This document shows, piece after piece, positions 34,436-44,161 of a DNA stretch of 63,510 nucleotides. The stretch is from contig JAAAIG010000083.1 in assembly GCA_015852425.1 (NCBI GenBank), positions 9,976-73,485 on the forward strand, given 5' to 3'. Below the pieces are notes generated by a model, which was not told the DNA's origin, searched no databases, and saw only the letters and a list, made by a program, of their open reading frames with translations. Both the position numbers and the translations under genes were made by a program. The DNA comes from Gryganskiella cystojenkinii (Eukaryota > Mortierellomycota > Mortierellomycetes > Mortierellales > Mortierellaceae). The first letter of the stretch is position 1. Each line of letters starts with the position of its first letter.

Positions 34436-37360
34436 ATGCATGCTGTCACCTCAAAGCGGATTGCCCAGGCCGGGGCTCGGTGTTGGGACAGTCAACTAGC
34501 AACATCCATGATCCGCATGTTTATATCTCGGCACCAACCAAGGCACCACCACAATAGCCTGCTTCATGCTCGTCATCCTTCATCGCGCCCTACCGTCGCC
34601 CCTCGAATACCCATTCACCAGACGAGATCGATCTACTCTGCAGGAGCCGTGCTGGAGCAGGACGATCCTCTTTCACAATCCTCATCAGTCTCTTCAACAA
34701 CATTGGAGTCACAACAGCAGGATCAGAAACCACCCTCGCTCACGATTACAAGCTTTCTTACACCTCCAGGCACTGAGAAACATCATAGCCCTTACGAGAC
34801 CATTGCCGACAGTTTAAAAGCCCAGAAGACGGTTAAGGACGAGAGCGAGGCCCTGTGGGATCGAACCCCAATCCCAGTTTCAACTCAAACTATGATGCTC
34901 GAGGCTGTCCGTTCAGGAAGCCCGAAGCAAGTCTGGCACACGTATAAGCGGCTTCGACGAAAAACCGGCCCATCTCATGCTCCGCAAGAAGGACACTTTT
35001 CATCCTTTTTATACTTTACCATGTTGCACTGTCTCCAACGATCCAGGATGGCCGAGTCTTCCAAGTGGGCTTCGACAATCTATGAGGAGATGAGTCAGCT
35101 TTACACACCCAAAATCCAGACTCTCAATACTCTTTTGGATATATACGTCCGTCACGAGGATCTTGATACCGCTCTAGAGTTCTTCAAAAAGGAAACGACT
35201 CGCTTCGGGGCGGAGCCGAACGTGCGCAGTTACAACATCATGCTCCGAGGATTAACCAAGAACCACCGGTTAACAGAGGCTGTCAAGATGTACGATCAGA
35301 TGCGGTCTGGTGTCATCCCAGTCCGACCGGACATCACCACGTACTCGACCCTGGTCGGCGCCTATACCCAGAAACATATGCCCGACGAAGCAGACCTGAT
35401 TTTGACAGACATGTTTGCAGACAAGGTCAAACCCAACATGTGGATCTTCAACACGGCGATCAAGCGTCTAGTCACAAAGAAGGATTACAGCAACGCACTC
35501 AAGGTCCTGGAACTGATGGCGAACGAAGGTCTCAAACCCGATGTGGTCACGTACTCGACTCTGATCGACGGTTATGCGCGCGACGGAAACGAGGAGGCAA
35601 TTGCCAAGATCCAAGCCGAGATGGCCGTCAACGGTATCTACCCAAACGCAAAGACGATCACGAGCACGATCAAGGTCTTTGCTCGATCGGGACTCGATTC
35701 TGAAATTGACACACAACTGGAGGACGTCATCCGGTCCTTACCAACAGGAGAGATGAACGATTTGACCCTGGGCGTCCTGATGAACGTCTATGGAAAACGC
35801 AAGGACTTAGAAGCTGCCAGGATGGTCTATGATCATATCGCGACCAGAGGACGACCTGTCAACGATGTCATTGTCAACTCACTCTTGGATGGCTATGTCC
35901 GTGCGAACGATCTTCCAACGGCGAACAAACTCTTTCACGATCATTTCACTGTTCGACATCAACGACCCACGACTTCCTTGACCTACAGTATCATGATCTC
36001 GGGTTGTTGCAAGCAAGGAAACCTCCGGGATGCACTACACTACTACCACGAGATGAACCTACACCGGATCGAGCCTGATTCGATCGTCTGCAGTCGACTG
36101 ATCCAACTTTACCTGCAGCATCACCAACTTGAGAATGCCCAGCAAATGCTTCGATTGATGCGGAATACATCCATGGAGATCTCAGTCCACACGTTCACAA
36201 TGATGATTGACTATCTCTCCAGCAGATACGACAACAAGGGAGCCCTCAAGACCTACCAACAAATGATCGATCTTGGTGTCCAACCCGATGCCCATTGCTT
36301 CACTGTCCTCATCAACGCGCATCTCCGGGCCAAGAACTTTGCGGCTTGTGATCGAACATACCAACAAATGATCAAAGCCGGGATCCAACCGACAATCCAG
36401 ACCTATACCTCGATGATCCAAGCTCACTCTCAACAAAAGAATCTTGGCAAACTCAAGGAGTATTGGGTGGCCATGACCGGTGCCGGGTTATTCCCGGATA
36501 TCAAGGCCTTCACGCTGCTGATGCAGACTTATGGCCAGCAAGGAAATATTGAGATGGTTGAGTTTATATACAAGGAGATTCAACATAATAATCTTCCCGT
36601 CGATGCGATCACCATGGCGACGCTCTCGAGTGCCTATACACAACTGCCGAGTCTCAACACGGCGAGACTAGATAGCATCTGGAGCGTGATCGTGGATCGC
36701 GAGTTAGAGCCCACGCCCGAGTATTTCCGACAGATGGTCGATGCCTATGGCAGTCACGGTTTACCGGATCGAGTGATCAAGACTTGGAAACTGTCACAGG
36801 GTTTGTCCGGTTCGTCGTCTTGGGTCCCGAGCAAGAGTAACCTGTTGCATCTGATTGAGGCCTGTCGTGACCGTGGGTATTTGGACACCTTACATTCCGT
36901 TTGGCACATAGCCACTGTGGGACCGTCGGGATCAGCACCTTTGACCGGCCATTCAAACCAGAAGGATCGCTTCCCTGAAAATCACTCATCGATCCCTGGC
37001 TCTAATACCCAAGGTCACGACCGATTCTCTCGCCTTGATTATGGCGACAGCAACGACAGTCACGGCGAGGACCACCCACGAGTGGTGATTAAACGACCAG
37101 AGCCCGAGGTGTTCACGGCATACTTAAACGCGCTGTTGACCCATAACCGATTCCAAGAGATTGAAACGTTGCTCGACGAAGGCTGTACACAGATGCGGAC
37201 CAAGCCGCGTCAGAAGGATCTCGAGCTGTTGTTCACGGGTCTGGCGCAATACTCTTTCCTGGAGAAGGAGTTGAGTCAGATCCGATCGATTGTGGTGAGG
37301 AAGTGGCCCACGGTCGAGCCTGTTGTTGACACGATTATTCGTGATACCCGTAAAATTTGA
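34436..37360 (+). CDS. Pentatricopeptide-repeat (PPR) protein, probably mitochondrial
   Basis: Uninterrupted frame of 974 aa from ATG 34436. The N-terminus is Arg/His/Ser-rich without acidic residues (for example RCWDSQLATSMIRMFISRHQ), typical of a mitochondrial presequence. From about residue 190 to 770 there are many 35-residue PPR units, recognisable by phrases such as SYNIMLRGLTKN, TYSTLVGAY, TYSTLIDGYARDG and FTVLINAHLRAKN. Each PPR is a helix-turn-helix that reads one RNA base, and fungal PPR proteins mostly act in mitochondrial mRNA stability, processing or translation. The last 200 residues are less regular. No introns, unlike most neighbours. The specific RNA target cannot be read from this sequence. 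Confidence 0.9.
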   Translation: MHAVTSKRIAQAGARCWDSQLATSMIRMFISRHQPRHHHNSLLHARHPSSRPTVAPRIPIHQTRSIYSAGAVLEQDDPLSQSSSVSSTTLESQQQDQKPPSLTITSFLTPPGTEKHHSPYETIADSLKAQKTVKDESEALWDRTPIPVSTQTMMLEAVRSGSPKQVWHTYKRLRRKTGPSHAPQEGHFSSFLYFTMLHCLQRSRMAESSKWASTIYEEMSQLYTPKIQTLNTLLDIYVRHEDLDTALEFFKKETTRFGAEPNVRSYNIMLRGLTKNHRLTEAVKMYDQMRSGVIPVRPDITTYSTLVGAYTQKHMPDEADLILTDMFADKVKPNMWIFNTAIKRLVTKKDYSNALKVLELMANEGLKPDVVTYSTLIDGYARDGNEEAIAKIQAEMAVNGIYPNAKTITSTIKVFARSGLDSEIDTQLEDVIRSLPTGEMNDLTLGVLMNVYGKRKDLEAARMVYDHIATRGRPVNDVIVNSLLDGYVRANDLPTANKLFHDHFTVRHQRPTTSLTYSIMISGCCKQGNLRDALHYYHEMNLHRIEPDSIVCSRLIQLYLQHHQLENAQQMLRLMRNTSMEISVHTFTMMIDYLSSRYDNKGALKTYQQMIDLGVQPDAHCFTVLINAHLRAKNFAACDRTYQQMIKAGIQPTIQTYTSMIQAHSQQKNLGKLKEYWVAMTGAGLFPDIKAFTLLMQTYGQQGNIEMVEFIYKEIQHNNLPVDAITMATLSSAYTQLPSLNTARLDSIWSVIVDRELEPTPEYFRQMVDAYGSHGLPDRVIKTWKLSQGLSGSSSWVPSKSNLLHLIEACRDRGYLDTLHSVWHIATVGPSGSAPLTGHSNQKDRFPENHSSIPGSNTQGHDRFSRLDYGDSNDSHGEDHPRVVIKRPEPEVFTAYLNALLTHNRFQEIETLLDEGCTQMRTKPRQKDLELLFTGLAQYSFLEKELSQIRSIVVRKWPTVEPVVDTIIRDTRKI

Positions 37361-38197
37361 GCTTTAATACAGTATATAAATCTTTGAGCTGAATGATACT
37401 AGACAGATAGACAATGACTTTATTTTTTGATGGTCGGGGTAAACAAAATATTTATTAAATATATCTTAGAACAACGAGGGTAAGAGATGTGCGGTTGATT
37501 ATCCTGATGTTGGAAAGGAGACAACATGGCGGTAGGGGGGATGAGGGTGAGGTGGTTCTGCGAGCAAATGAACGACAAATCAACCGCGGGTACCAGTGTG
37601 TAGGTGGGTACGAGTCTTGGTCCACTTCTTACACTGGGCGACCACCTAATCAATGATGAATGATTCACAAAAGCCATTAAACTGATGTGTCCTAAAATCC
37701 GAGAGTAATACCCGAGAACCTGGCATACACGTACCATGTTCACGCACTTGCGTGAAAAAATAATAATAACTACGCGCGCGCCAAGGCGGTCAGATGCTGT
37801 CGTTCCCAATTGCCAGTTCAGCCTTTGCGACGACGAGCCCGCGTTCCTACGTCTTTTTATCTCCTCTGCACTATAAAAGAGACCTAGTTTACCTCACCAT
37901 ACTGGTTCTGCTCTCCACCTCTCTCTCTATTTTTCTCTCAACACTTGCAAACCCAACCTCAAACACATTACCAAACTCCCAAGACACTCAGGTACGATTC
38001 TCCTTCACTCAGCAACTTGCTCACTCGCACACTGCCCATCTCTTCTTCTCACTTCTCCCAAGAAAACGTGACAAATTTATGCTGCCTGCTCTTGCAACTC
38101 ACAACTTTACCTATCTTCCTGCGTGTCACTGTCTTGCTCTTTTTCATCGCCCTCTCTTTTTGCCTATTTTTTTCACTTTCGAAAACAGAAAACCACG
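37361..38197. promoter_or_regulatory. Promoter and 5' UTR of the Cys-rich microprotein
   Basis: A TATA box (TATAAAAG, 37872-37879) is followed by a pyrimidine-rich leader. A probable 5' UTR intron spans 37992-38188, with donor CAG|GTACGA and acceptor AACAG, ending 9 bp before the start codon. TATA plus leader intron is typical of strongly expressed fungal genes. Confidence 0.55.
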
Positions 38198-38416
38198 ATG
38201 CCCGCGAATACCACCAACACGACCAACGTCTCCGACCAGGCGACTACTTCCGATGTCAACGCGTCAAGCGACGCACCGGCGTATATCCTCTGTACAAAGT
38301 GTTACGTCTTGAAGCAGGACGCAGAGATTTGTGACACATGCAAGTACTGCTGGTACGTCTCCCCAGACGGTCCTCGAGGCATTTTGCCGTGCTGCGAATG
38401 CGACAAGGCGAAGTAA
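38198..38416 (+). CDS. 72-residue Cys-rich microprotein, unknown function
   Basis: ATG at 38198 opens a frame of 72 aa. The first 28 residues are Thr/Ser/Asn-rich and probably disordered. The remainder carries nine Cys arranged as CTKC, CDTCKYC and a final CCEC, resembling a small zinc-ribbon or metallothionein-like binding module, with aromatic residues (CWYVSPDG) between. There is no signal peptide, so a cytosolic or nuclear place is likely. The upstream TATA box and leader intron support a genuine expressed gene. I do not recognise a family. The binding of zinc is inference from Cys pairs only. Confidence 0.65.
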   Translation: MPANTTNTTNVSDQATTSDVNASSDAPAYILCTKCYVLKQDAEICDTCKYCWYVSPDGPRGILPCCECDKAK

Positions 38417-39081
38417 GAGGCTCTCGCGACTGGGAGGGGATGCCTTGATATCAAGTCCGAGGACCTCTCCTTTTCTGTCGTCCATCCTCTTTCCTTTTAC
38501 TTGACTCGGTCACTCCAGTTTCTAAAAACAAAACGACAGTGACCCCCTCCACCTTACCTTCCCATCCGTCTTCAACATTTGAAACCCATGTGTGGTTTGT
38601 CTCCAAAAAAAAAGAACGAATAACGGATAAAGAAAATGAATGGCCATCATTTTGTAAGAAAATAATGAATAAAAAAAAGGTAGCGAAAGCGTGCATTTCG
38701 TTGACATGGCCATTAATGGACAAACAGAAAGATGATGAAAAGAGCAGAGAAACCACTATGCGGAAAAAATGATGGGGGTATATGTGTTTGTGTTTGTGGT
38801 GGTTCGTGTCTTCGACCTTTCGGGCCGTACCACATCGTGGAGAAGAAATAATTTCTTCCGCCATCCAGTTCCTTTCCCCTTTGAGAACCTAACATGGTCG
38901 CTCGTAGCATAAGAGAACATTGACTCATTTAAAAAATGATCTCTCTCTCCAAACCGAGAACACTGTCGTTGAGTAGTGTCGTAAAATTACAATGTGTATT
39001 TTTTCTTTTTGATTTCAAAAACAAAAAGAAAAGTCTATCAAACAATGGAACAAACAAATCAATGCCTTCGTCCCAGTATAT
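38417..39081. other. Convergent 3' flanks of microprotein and carrier-like genes
   Basis: No coding sequence supported; AT-rich with A-runs near 38608 and 39016. Both neighbouring genes end towards this region. Confidence 0.45.
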
Positions 39082-41069
39082 CTAGTTAACAGCCATCTCT
39101 GTCTTCTCAAATTCCTTCTCACGTTCCTCCATCCATCGCTCAAACGCCTCGGGTTGCATCATCTCGGCCAACTCGCGCTCTTCCATCTCCTTCGCCAATT
39201 TCATCTCTATCCTCCGTTCCATCTCCCGTTCCGCCATCATCTGATCCAAATAAGAGGCCATCTCTCGATCCTCCGACTCGTATCTTCTCGCATCCAGTTT
39301 CCGTTTCATCAACTCAAAGACCAGAAACCCGACACTGGCCGCGGGGACAGCTCTGATCGCAGTTGCTGCAAAGCTCGAGAACAGGAATTTCCTCCATCCA
39401 CCCCCTTGACTTGCCTGGTTCTTGCACTCGGCCCAGGTCATCTGATAGAGTTGTGAGGATATCGAGGTGCCTGATCGCATGGACGAAGAGTTGAGATGCT
39501 GTGTATGTGGACCAGGTGCGAGTCGTTCCCGTTGCGCCTGTAGTTCCGCTTCCTTGGCATAAAAGATGTTTCGGACTTGTTCCAGCGGATAATCGACGGC
39601 TTGGTAGGCGATCGCTGCGGCTGCTCCGGCCAAGAGGACAAATGTTGGTTCCAGCAAGAAGTAGGGTCTGGCTTCCTTTTCAGTCTGACTTGAAGACATT
39701 TCCGTGATGACCTTTGGTGATGAGGATGAGGACGATGTAGAGTTTGTCGGAGTGGGTATTGATGTTTCGTTTGTGGCTTCATAAATCCCATAGTCGGCAT
39801 TCATCTTGATCTTTAAAGCCTCCATGTCTTCCCGAATCCCGTACAACTCGTCGATAAAGTAATAGTATCCCTGCTGCTTGACCCACTCGAATACTCCAAA
39901 GAAGAGCCCGCACGCAAGAGAGTCCTGCAAGTCAAATACACACACACCCGCGCACAATGGGACAGAAAGAAATAAAAATAAAAATAATGGTTAATATGTT
40001 GTCCGCCTTGACGACAGCGAATGTACCAAAAGCTCGTATGCTGACAAAGGCGATCCATACCTTGACAAGGGTTAATGCGAATCCACGATACACAGTCTTC
40101 ATGCCCAGCTCTCTCAGGGTCGTGATCGCAAAAGATGCCATGCTCTTGTGCTTGCCGCCGTGCGCCATATCCTGAACCTGAAACTTGACTTTTAAAGAAT
40201 CCATTGGTGCTGCGACAAGAGATTGGGCCGCCCCTGCCAACGCGCCTGCCATAAAAACTGCGGTAAACGGTGGTGGCGGGAATGTCCTTGACTTTTGGTA
40301 CGTGAAGGCTGGATGAAAAACAGGGAGTGTAAAGATATAGGTCGTATAGAGAACGGATCCGATGAACGAGTTCATGATCAACGGTGGCAACACCTGACGA
40401 TAGACGAATCCTGCGCCCTGAGTCTTGATCGCATGAGCGACCATACCAATCGAGGTTGCTCGGAAGAACTGGGTCCGTTTCGAGAGATGTTTGTTAGCCT
40501 CGACGGCAATGAGACGGTTGGCCGGGGTGGGGATTATGCCCATGGTCGCTGCGCGAGCCATGACCAGATAGTCGACACGCATCGGACGGAATAACTAAGA
40601 TGATCAGATAAAATAAAGTTGTCGGAAAGGAGTCAGTGCGCATGAATAGGAAGGCCATGGGCCATGATTTGTGTTCCTCAAGGTGGTGTTCCCCAAGGTT
40701 CATGTTGCACAATTGAAGAGCTGTTTGTACCTTGATGGGTACCCTGTACCAAAACTGGAGAGCCTGTAGAAGCATGGATCGAGCTACGGCGGTGGGCACA
40801 CCGACTGTGGCTGAGCCTCGGACAGTATCCTTGTCGCCATGCTCAACGACAGAGTAAGCTTGGAAAGGGCTCTTTGTTGGAGTTTGTTTCCTTAAATGGG
40901 ACGGGTTGTGGTTGTTAGGTAAAGGAGAGGAAGCGGAGGAAAAGGAAGAGTGGAGAGTTGTGTGTTGTTGTGGTTTATGATGTTGCAATGGTGTGGTAGT
41001 GGTAGAGTCGACAAAGGAGAGACCCGAGGGTATTGTGGCTGCGATGGCCTGTGGATGGGGGATGATCAT
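39082..41069 (-). CDS. Mitochondrial carrier-like membrane protein
   Basis: Complement of 40731-41069, 40061-40594 and 39082-39924; 571 aa, phase 0 throughout with GTACAA and GTATGG donors. A disordered N-terminus (about 1-85) precedes a carrier-type region. One repeat signature is clear, PMDSLKVKFQ (about residues 243-252) after a small-residue helix AGALAGAAQ; a second degenerate one, DYPLEQVRN, follows AGAAAAIAYQ. Mitochondrial carriers normally have three P-x-[DE]-x-x-[KR] repeats in 300 aa. Here repeats are degenerate, a Ser/Thr insert separates them, and the C-terminus is a long charged Glu/Arg/Met helix. Better viewed as a carrier-related outer- or inner-membrane protein, as Ugo1 is, than as a proven transporter. 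Substrate unknown. Confidence 0.78.
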
Positions 41070-41548
41070 GAATGGTCTTTGTTGGGGGAAATCATTAATT
41101 GGAAAGAATTAAAAACAAAAAGGTCCTAGGGTAACAAGCAATCGGAGTAGATCAAATCGAACGGAAACAAAAAAAAAGAGTTGAAATGAAAACAACAATG
41201 AAGAGAATACGAGCAATTAACAGTGGCAATGAAGGAAGGGATGGTGAAATAAAATTGTACTTTGGTCAGGAAGAATGAATTGAAAAAAAAGCTCTTCGTC
41301 CAGGTCCAGGTCCTCCGGCCCAGAAACTCAAAAAATATGAAAGCAAAGAAATAAAATAACCGTCGGAGGGCGAAGGAAACAAAGGGTGAAAGAAAGGAGG
41401 GATCCAGGAACCCTTTTCTACGAAAGGTTATTTTTTCGGGCGAGTGGATGATTTGCCACCAAAAACACCAACAAACAAATCGGATTTGGAAATTTTTTAC
41501 TTTTCTGCTACTTGTCGATCTACCACATAATAACTATCAAAATAGGAC
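41070..41548. other. Intergenic, upstream of carrier-like gene and 3' of coiled-coil gene
   Basis: A-rich, no recognisable gene or repeat. Confidence 0.45.
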
Positions 41549-42004
41549 TTATGGGAGAGGGATCTTCTTCTCATCCGGGTAGATCACCTTGACCTCCTCC
41601 ACCACCATCTCCTCATCTTCATCATCATCCTCGCTGGAGCCCTCATTCTCGCTCTGACTAAACTTGCTACTCTTCCACTCGTTCATCCACTTGCGGAACT
41701 CCTCCATCTTGTTCTTGGTCTTGGCATCTGCACCTGCAAACTCCTCCGTCGCCATCAGCGCATCGACTTCGCCCTTGGCCGTGTTGAACAGGTTGCGGTG
41801 GAGTTGTTCCTTGGCTTGAGCCTTGGTCTTCTTGTACTCGAGCTTGGCTTCTTTAACCGTCTTTTTGTACTCGGCCTCAAATTTCTTGGACTCGACCTTG
41901 AGCGCCCCCTTGCGTTCCTTGAGCATGACCTTGAGCGCGGCTGCGTTCTCCTTTTCAGAGTCGGTGCTGGGAGAGTTGGAGCAGAAGTAGTTGTAGAGAG
42001 ACAT
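41549..42004 (-). CDS. Small charged coiled-coil protein, YPDEK family, copy 1
   Basis: Single exon, 151 aa. Begins MSLYNYF, then EKENAAALKVMLKERK, followed by about 60 residues of Lys/Glu/Ala heptad-like helix with repeated EYKK units (predicted coiled coil). Then come AKEQLHRNLFNTAKGEVDAL and a KTKNKMEEFRKWMNEW segment. An acidic Ser/Glu/Asp linker leads to the C-terminus VIYPDEKKIPL. Two paralogues in this window (42857-43318 and 58289-58825) share the same layout. A TATA box lies at 42140-42147, 136 bp upstream. No signal peptide, no known domain. Function unknown; the shape suggests a cytosolic helical oligomer. Confidence 0.8.
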   Translation of the reverse strand: MSLYNYFCSNSPSTDSEKENAAALKVMLKERKGALKVESKKFEAEYKKTVKEAKLEYKKTKAQAKEQLHRNLFNTAKGEVDALMATEEFAGADAKTKNKMEEFRKWMNEWKSSKFSQSENEGSSEDDDEDEEMVVEEVKVIYPDEKKIPLP

Positions 42005-42139
42005 CGTTGCTGTTGCTATGTGTGTGGGGGGTGGAGGGAAGGAGTAGGGTGTATTTGTTGGTTGTAATTTTTAAGATGTAGTGATTTTGAGAAGAGAGAT
42101 GTTGTTGTGTGGTGGTGGGTTGACGATGTCATTTCGTTT

Positions 42140-42147
42140 CTTTTATA
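42140..42147 (-). promoter_or_regulatory. TATA box of coiled-coil gene copy 1
   Basis: TATAAAAG on the minus strand, about 136 bp upstream of the ATG at 42004. Confidence 0.6.
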
Positions 42148-42856
42148 CGCGAGCACCGGTTCTTTGGATTTAGCGCTTTTGCTTCAGCCCTGTACTCTTA
42201 GTGTCACCGATCATCTTTCTCGCTTTCAAGCTGCGTGGATACGTGCATCCGCCAAGTGCTGGTGATACAAAAATAATTCCTTGTTTTTTTCCAAGAAATA
42301 AACAGAGACGTGTTCTTTTTGCCAAGACACTTTCTCTTCTCTTCCCTCTTTACTTTTTTGAAAAACTTTCCGATCATCGCTTTTCAATGTTGAGATCATT
42401 GTTTTTATTTCTCTCTTCGTCATAATCAGATATATGCACACAGCAGACTCGAAGAGTACTAAAAAAAAAAAAAAAAAAAAGATGTGGACAGCTTATTTTG
42501 CTTATTTGTCCTCTCTATTTTGATCTTCTCTATGGTATGCAGTCTCTGGTGAAAAAGAAAGAGGTATCTTACTTTCCCCTATTTTTGTGTATATATGTGT
42601 TATGTGGTCTCTGGCGAGGGCACATTCGAGGTATGGAGGTGAATGTTAAACCCTACTTTTTTTTCAAAGTCCAATTCTACCACGAGTATTAAAAAACGCA
42701 AACACACAGAACTCCAAAATGTGGATAAACCGCAAAAAGAATTGGCTCGAAGCAAGTAGAGCACGTTTGACAGGCGCTGGATTTTTATTATTATATTACT
42801 ATGACTTGTAGAGGGTAGAATTTGGACAAAAAAAATTGAAGGCAGTCTAGGGGTTC
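42148..42856. other. Spacer between tandem coiled-coil paralogues
   Basis: No gene recognised; a 20-nt A run lies near 42461-42480. Confidence 0.45.
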
Positions 42857-43318
42857 TCACAAAGGAGTCTTCTTCTCGTCCGGGTAAATGACTTCGCGAA
42901 CAGTCATGTCGTCTTCATCCGAATCGTGCCCCTGGTGGTGGTCGTGACAACCTCCAAACTTGCACTTGTTGTTGTCGCCGGAGGAGGCCCAGTAGTTCAT
43001 CCAGTCACGGAAACCTTCAATCTTGCTCTTGGTCTTTGGATCCGCGTTCTGGAACTCATCTGAAGTCATTATCGTGTCCATCTCGGTCTTGGCGACGTTG
43101 AATAGGTTCTGATGGTACTCATCCTTGGCCCGTTGGGTTGCACGCTTGTACTCTGCATTGGCTTCCTGGAGCGCTTGCTTGTATTCGAACGCAAACTTCT
43201 TGGTCTCGGTCTTGAGCACAACCTTGCGATCCTTAAACATAGTCCGGAGAGCGGCTGCGTTCTCCTTTTCGGATTCGGTCGCTGGGTTGGAGGAGAAGTA
43301 GCTGAAAATGAAAGACAT
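42857..43318 (-). CDS. Small charged coiled-coil protein, YPDEK family, copy 2
   Basis: Single exon, 153 aa, same strand as copy 1 and 850 bp upstream of it. Shares MS...F.S at the start, SEKENAAALRTMFKDRK, EYKQALQEANAEYKRA, HQNLFNVAKTEMD and KTKSKIEGFRDWMNYW. It differs by a Cys/His-rich insert (KCKFGGCHDHHQGHDSDEDD) before the common C-terminus VIYPDEKKTPL. That insert could bind a metal ion (inference). A TATAAAAAG box lies at 43439-43447, about 125 bp upstream. Tandem duplication with copy 1 is the simplest explanation. Function unknown. Confidence 0.8.
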   Translation of the reverse strand: MSFIFSYFSSNPATESEKENAAALRTMFKDRKVVLKTETKKFAFEYKQALQEANAEYKRATQRAKDEYHQNLFNVAKTEMDTIMTSDEFQNADPKTKSKIEGFRDWMNYWASSGDNNKCKFGGCHDHHQGHDSDEDDMTVREVIYPDEKKTPL

Positions 43319-43438
43319 TGCCGGTTGTAAGAGGGTGTAAAGCAGGGAATAGAGGAGGTGTTGCTAGCTATGAAATGTAAAAGTTGTTTTGAATGTGGTT
43401 ATTCTGATGTTCTTTGTTTTTGAAGAGGAATGTTGGCA

Positions 43439-43447
43439 CTTTTTATA
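43439..43447 (-). promoter_or_regulatory. TATA box of coiled-coil gene copy 2
   Basis: TATAAAAAG on the minus strand, about 125 bp upstream of the ATG at 43318. Confidence 0.6.
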
Positions 43448-44161
43448 TCATGAAAGCAATGCCGTTTTGAGTCATTTCTACAAAAAAGAAATCCTTTTCT
43501 TACCGATTGGTTCTTCTGTGATCGCTCTATGACGACCGTTGGCAACGTAGACTTCTCTTCTGTCCGAAAGATCGCCGAGCATTGTTACGCAGGGAGGACG
43601 AATGCCCTCCCGATCTGGAATTTTTTTGTCTGCGGTTGTTGACATATCAAACGAGGTCTGCCAAGCCCAAAAATCGACAAATCAAAACTCAAAAATAGAT
43701 TTGTCGCCAAGGCTCACAACAGAAAACCTTCGTGTCCTTTTCGTGTGGGGGCCACTGTTCTCATCTCATACACAATGTTCATATCACAAAGGAACAAAAA
43801 TGAACTTTTGAGAAAAATCTATGGCTCAGTAGCTGAGGGGAATGATCCTATTAGACATTGCCAAGGTGACTCCGTCGACAGAGTCGGTGCATCTGTGGAG
43901 ACAGATGCGGGGTATCTCCTTCTAGATCCTGTTCTCGGAATGATCGATTTCGCGGTAAGCTGCCAGATCAGAGTTCACCTTCTAGATCCCATAGATGGGC
44001 ACCAAGACTGACATGGTTCCTCAAAGCTGTCAGGGCGGCTGTTGAAACGAACTTTGGTTGAAGAAGAAATGATTATAATTTATTGGAAAAAAATCTTAGT
44101 TTAACGAAACGAAGAAAAAAAAAGACCGTGATAGGTATGGTTCTATTGGGTACAGGTTGAA
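43448..44161. other. Intergenic: upstream of coiled-coil copy 2, 3' flank of monooxygenase
   Basis: No supported gene. Two copies of CTTCTAGATCC (near 43919 and 43979) form a small direct repeat. Confidence 0.4.
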
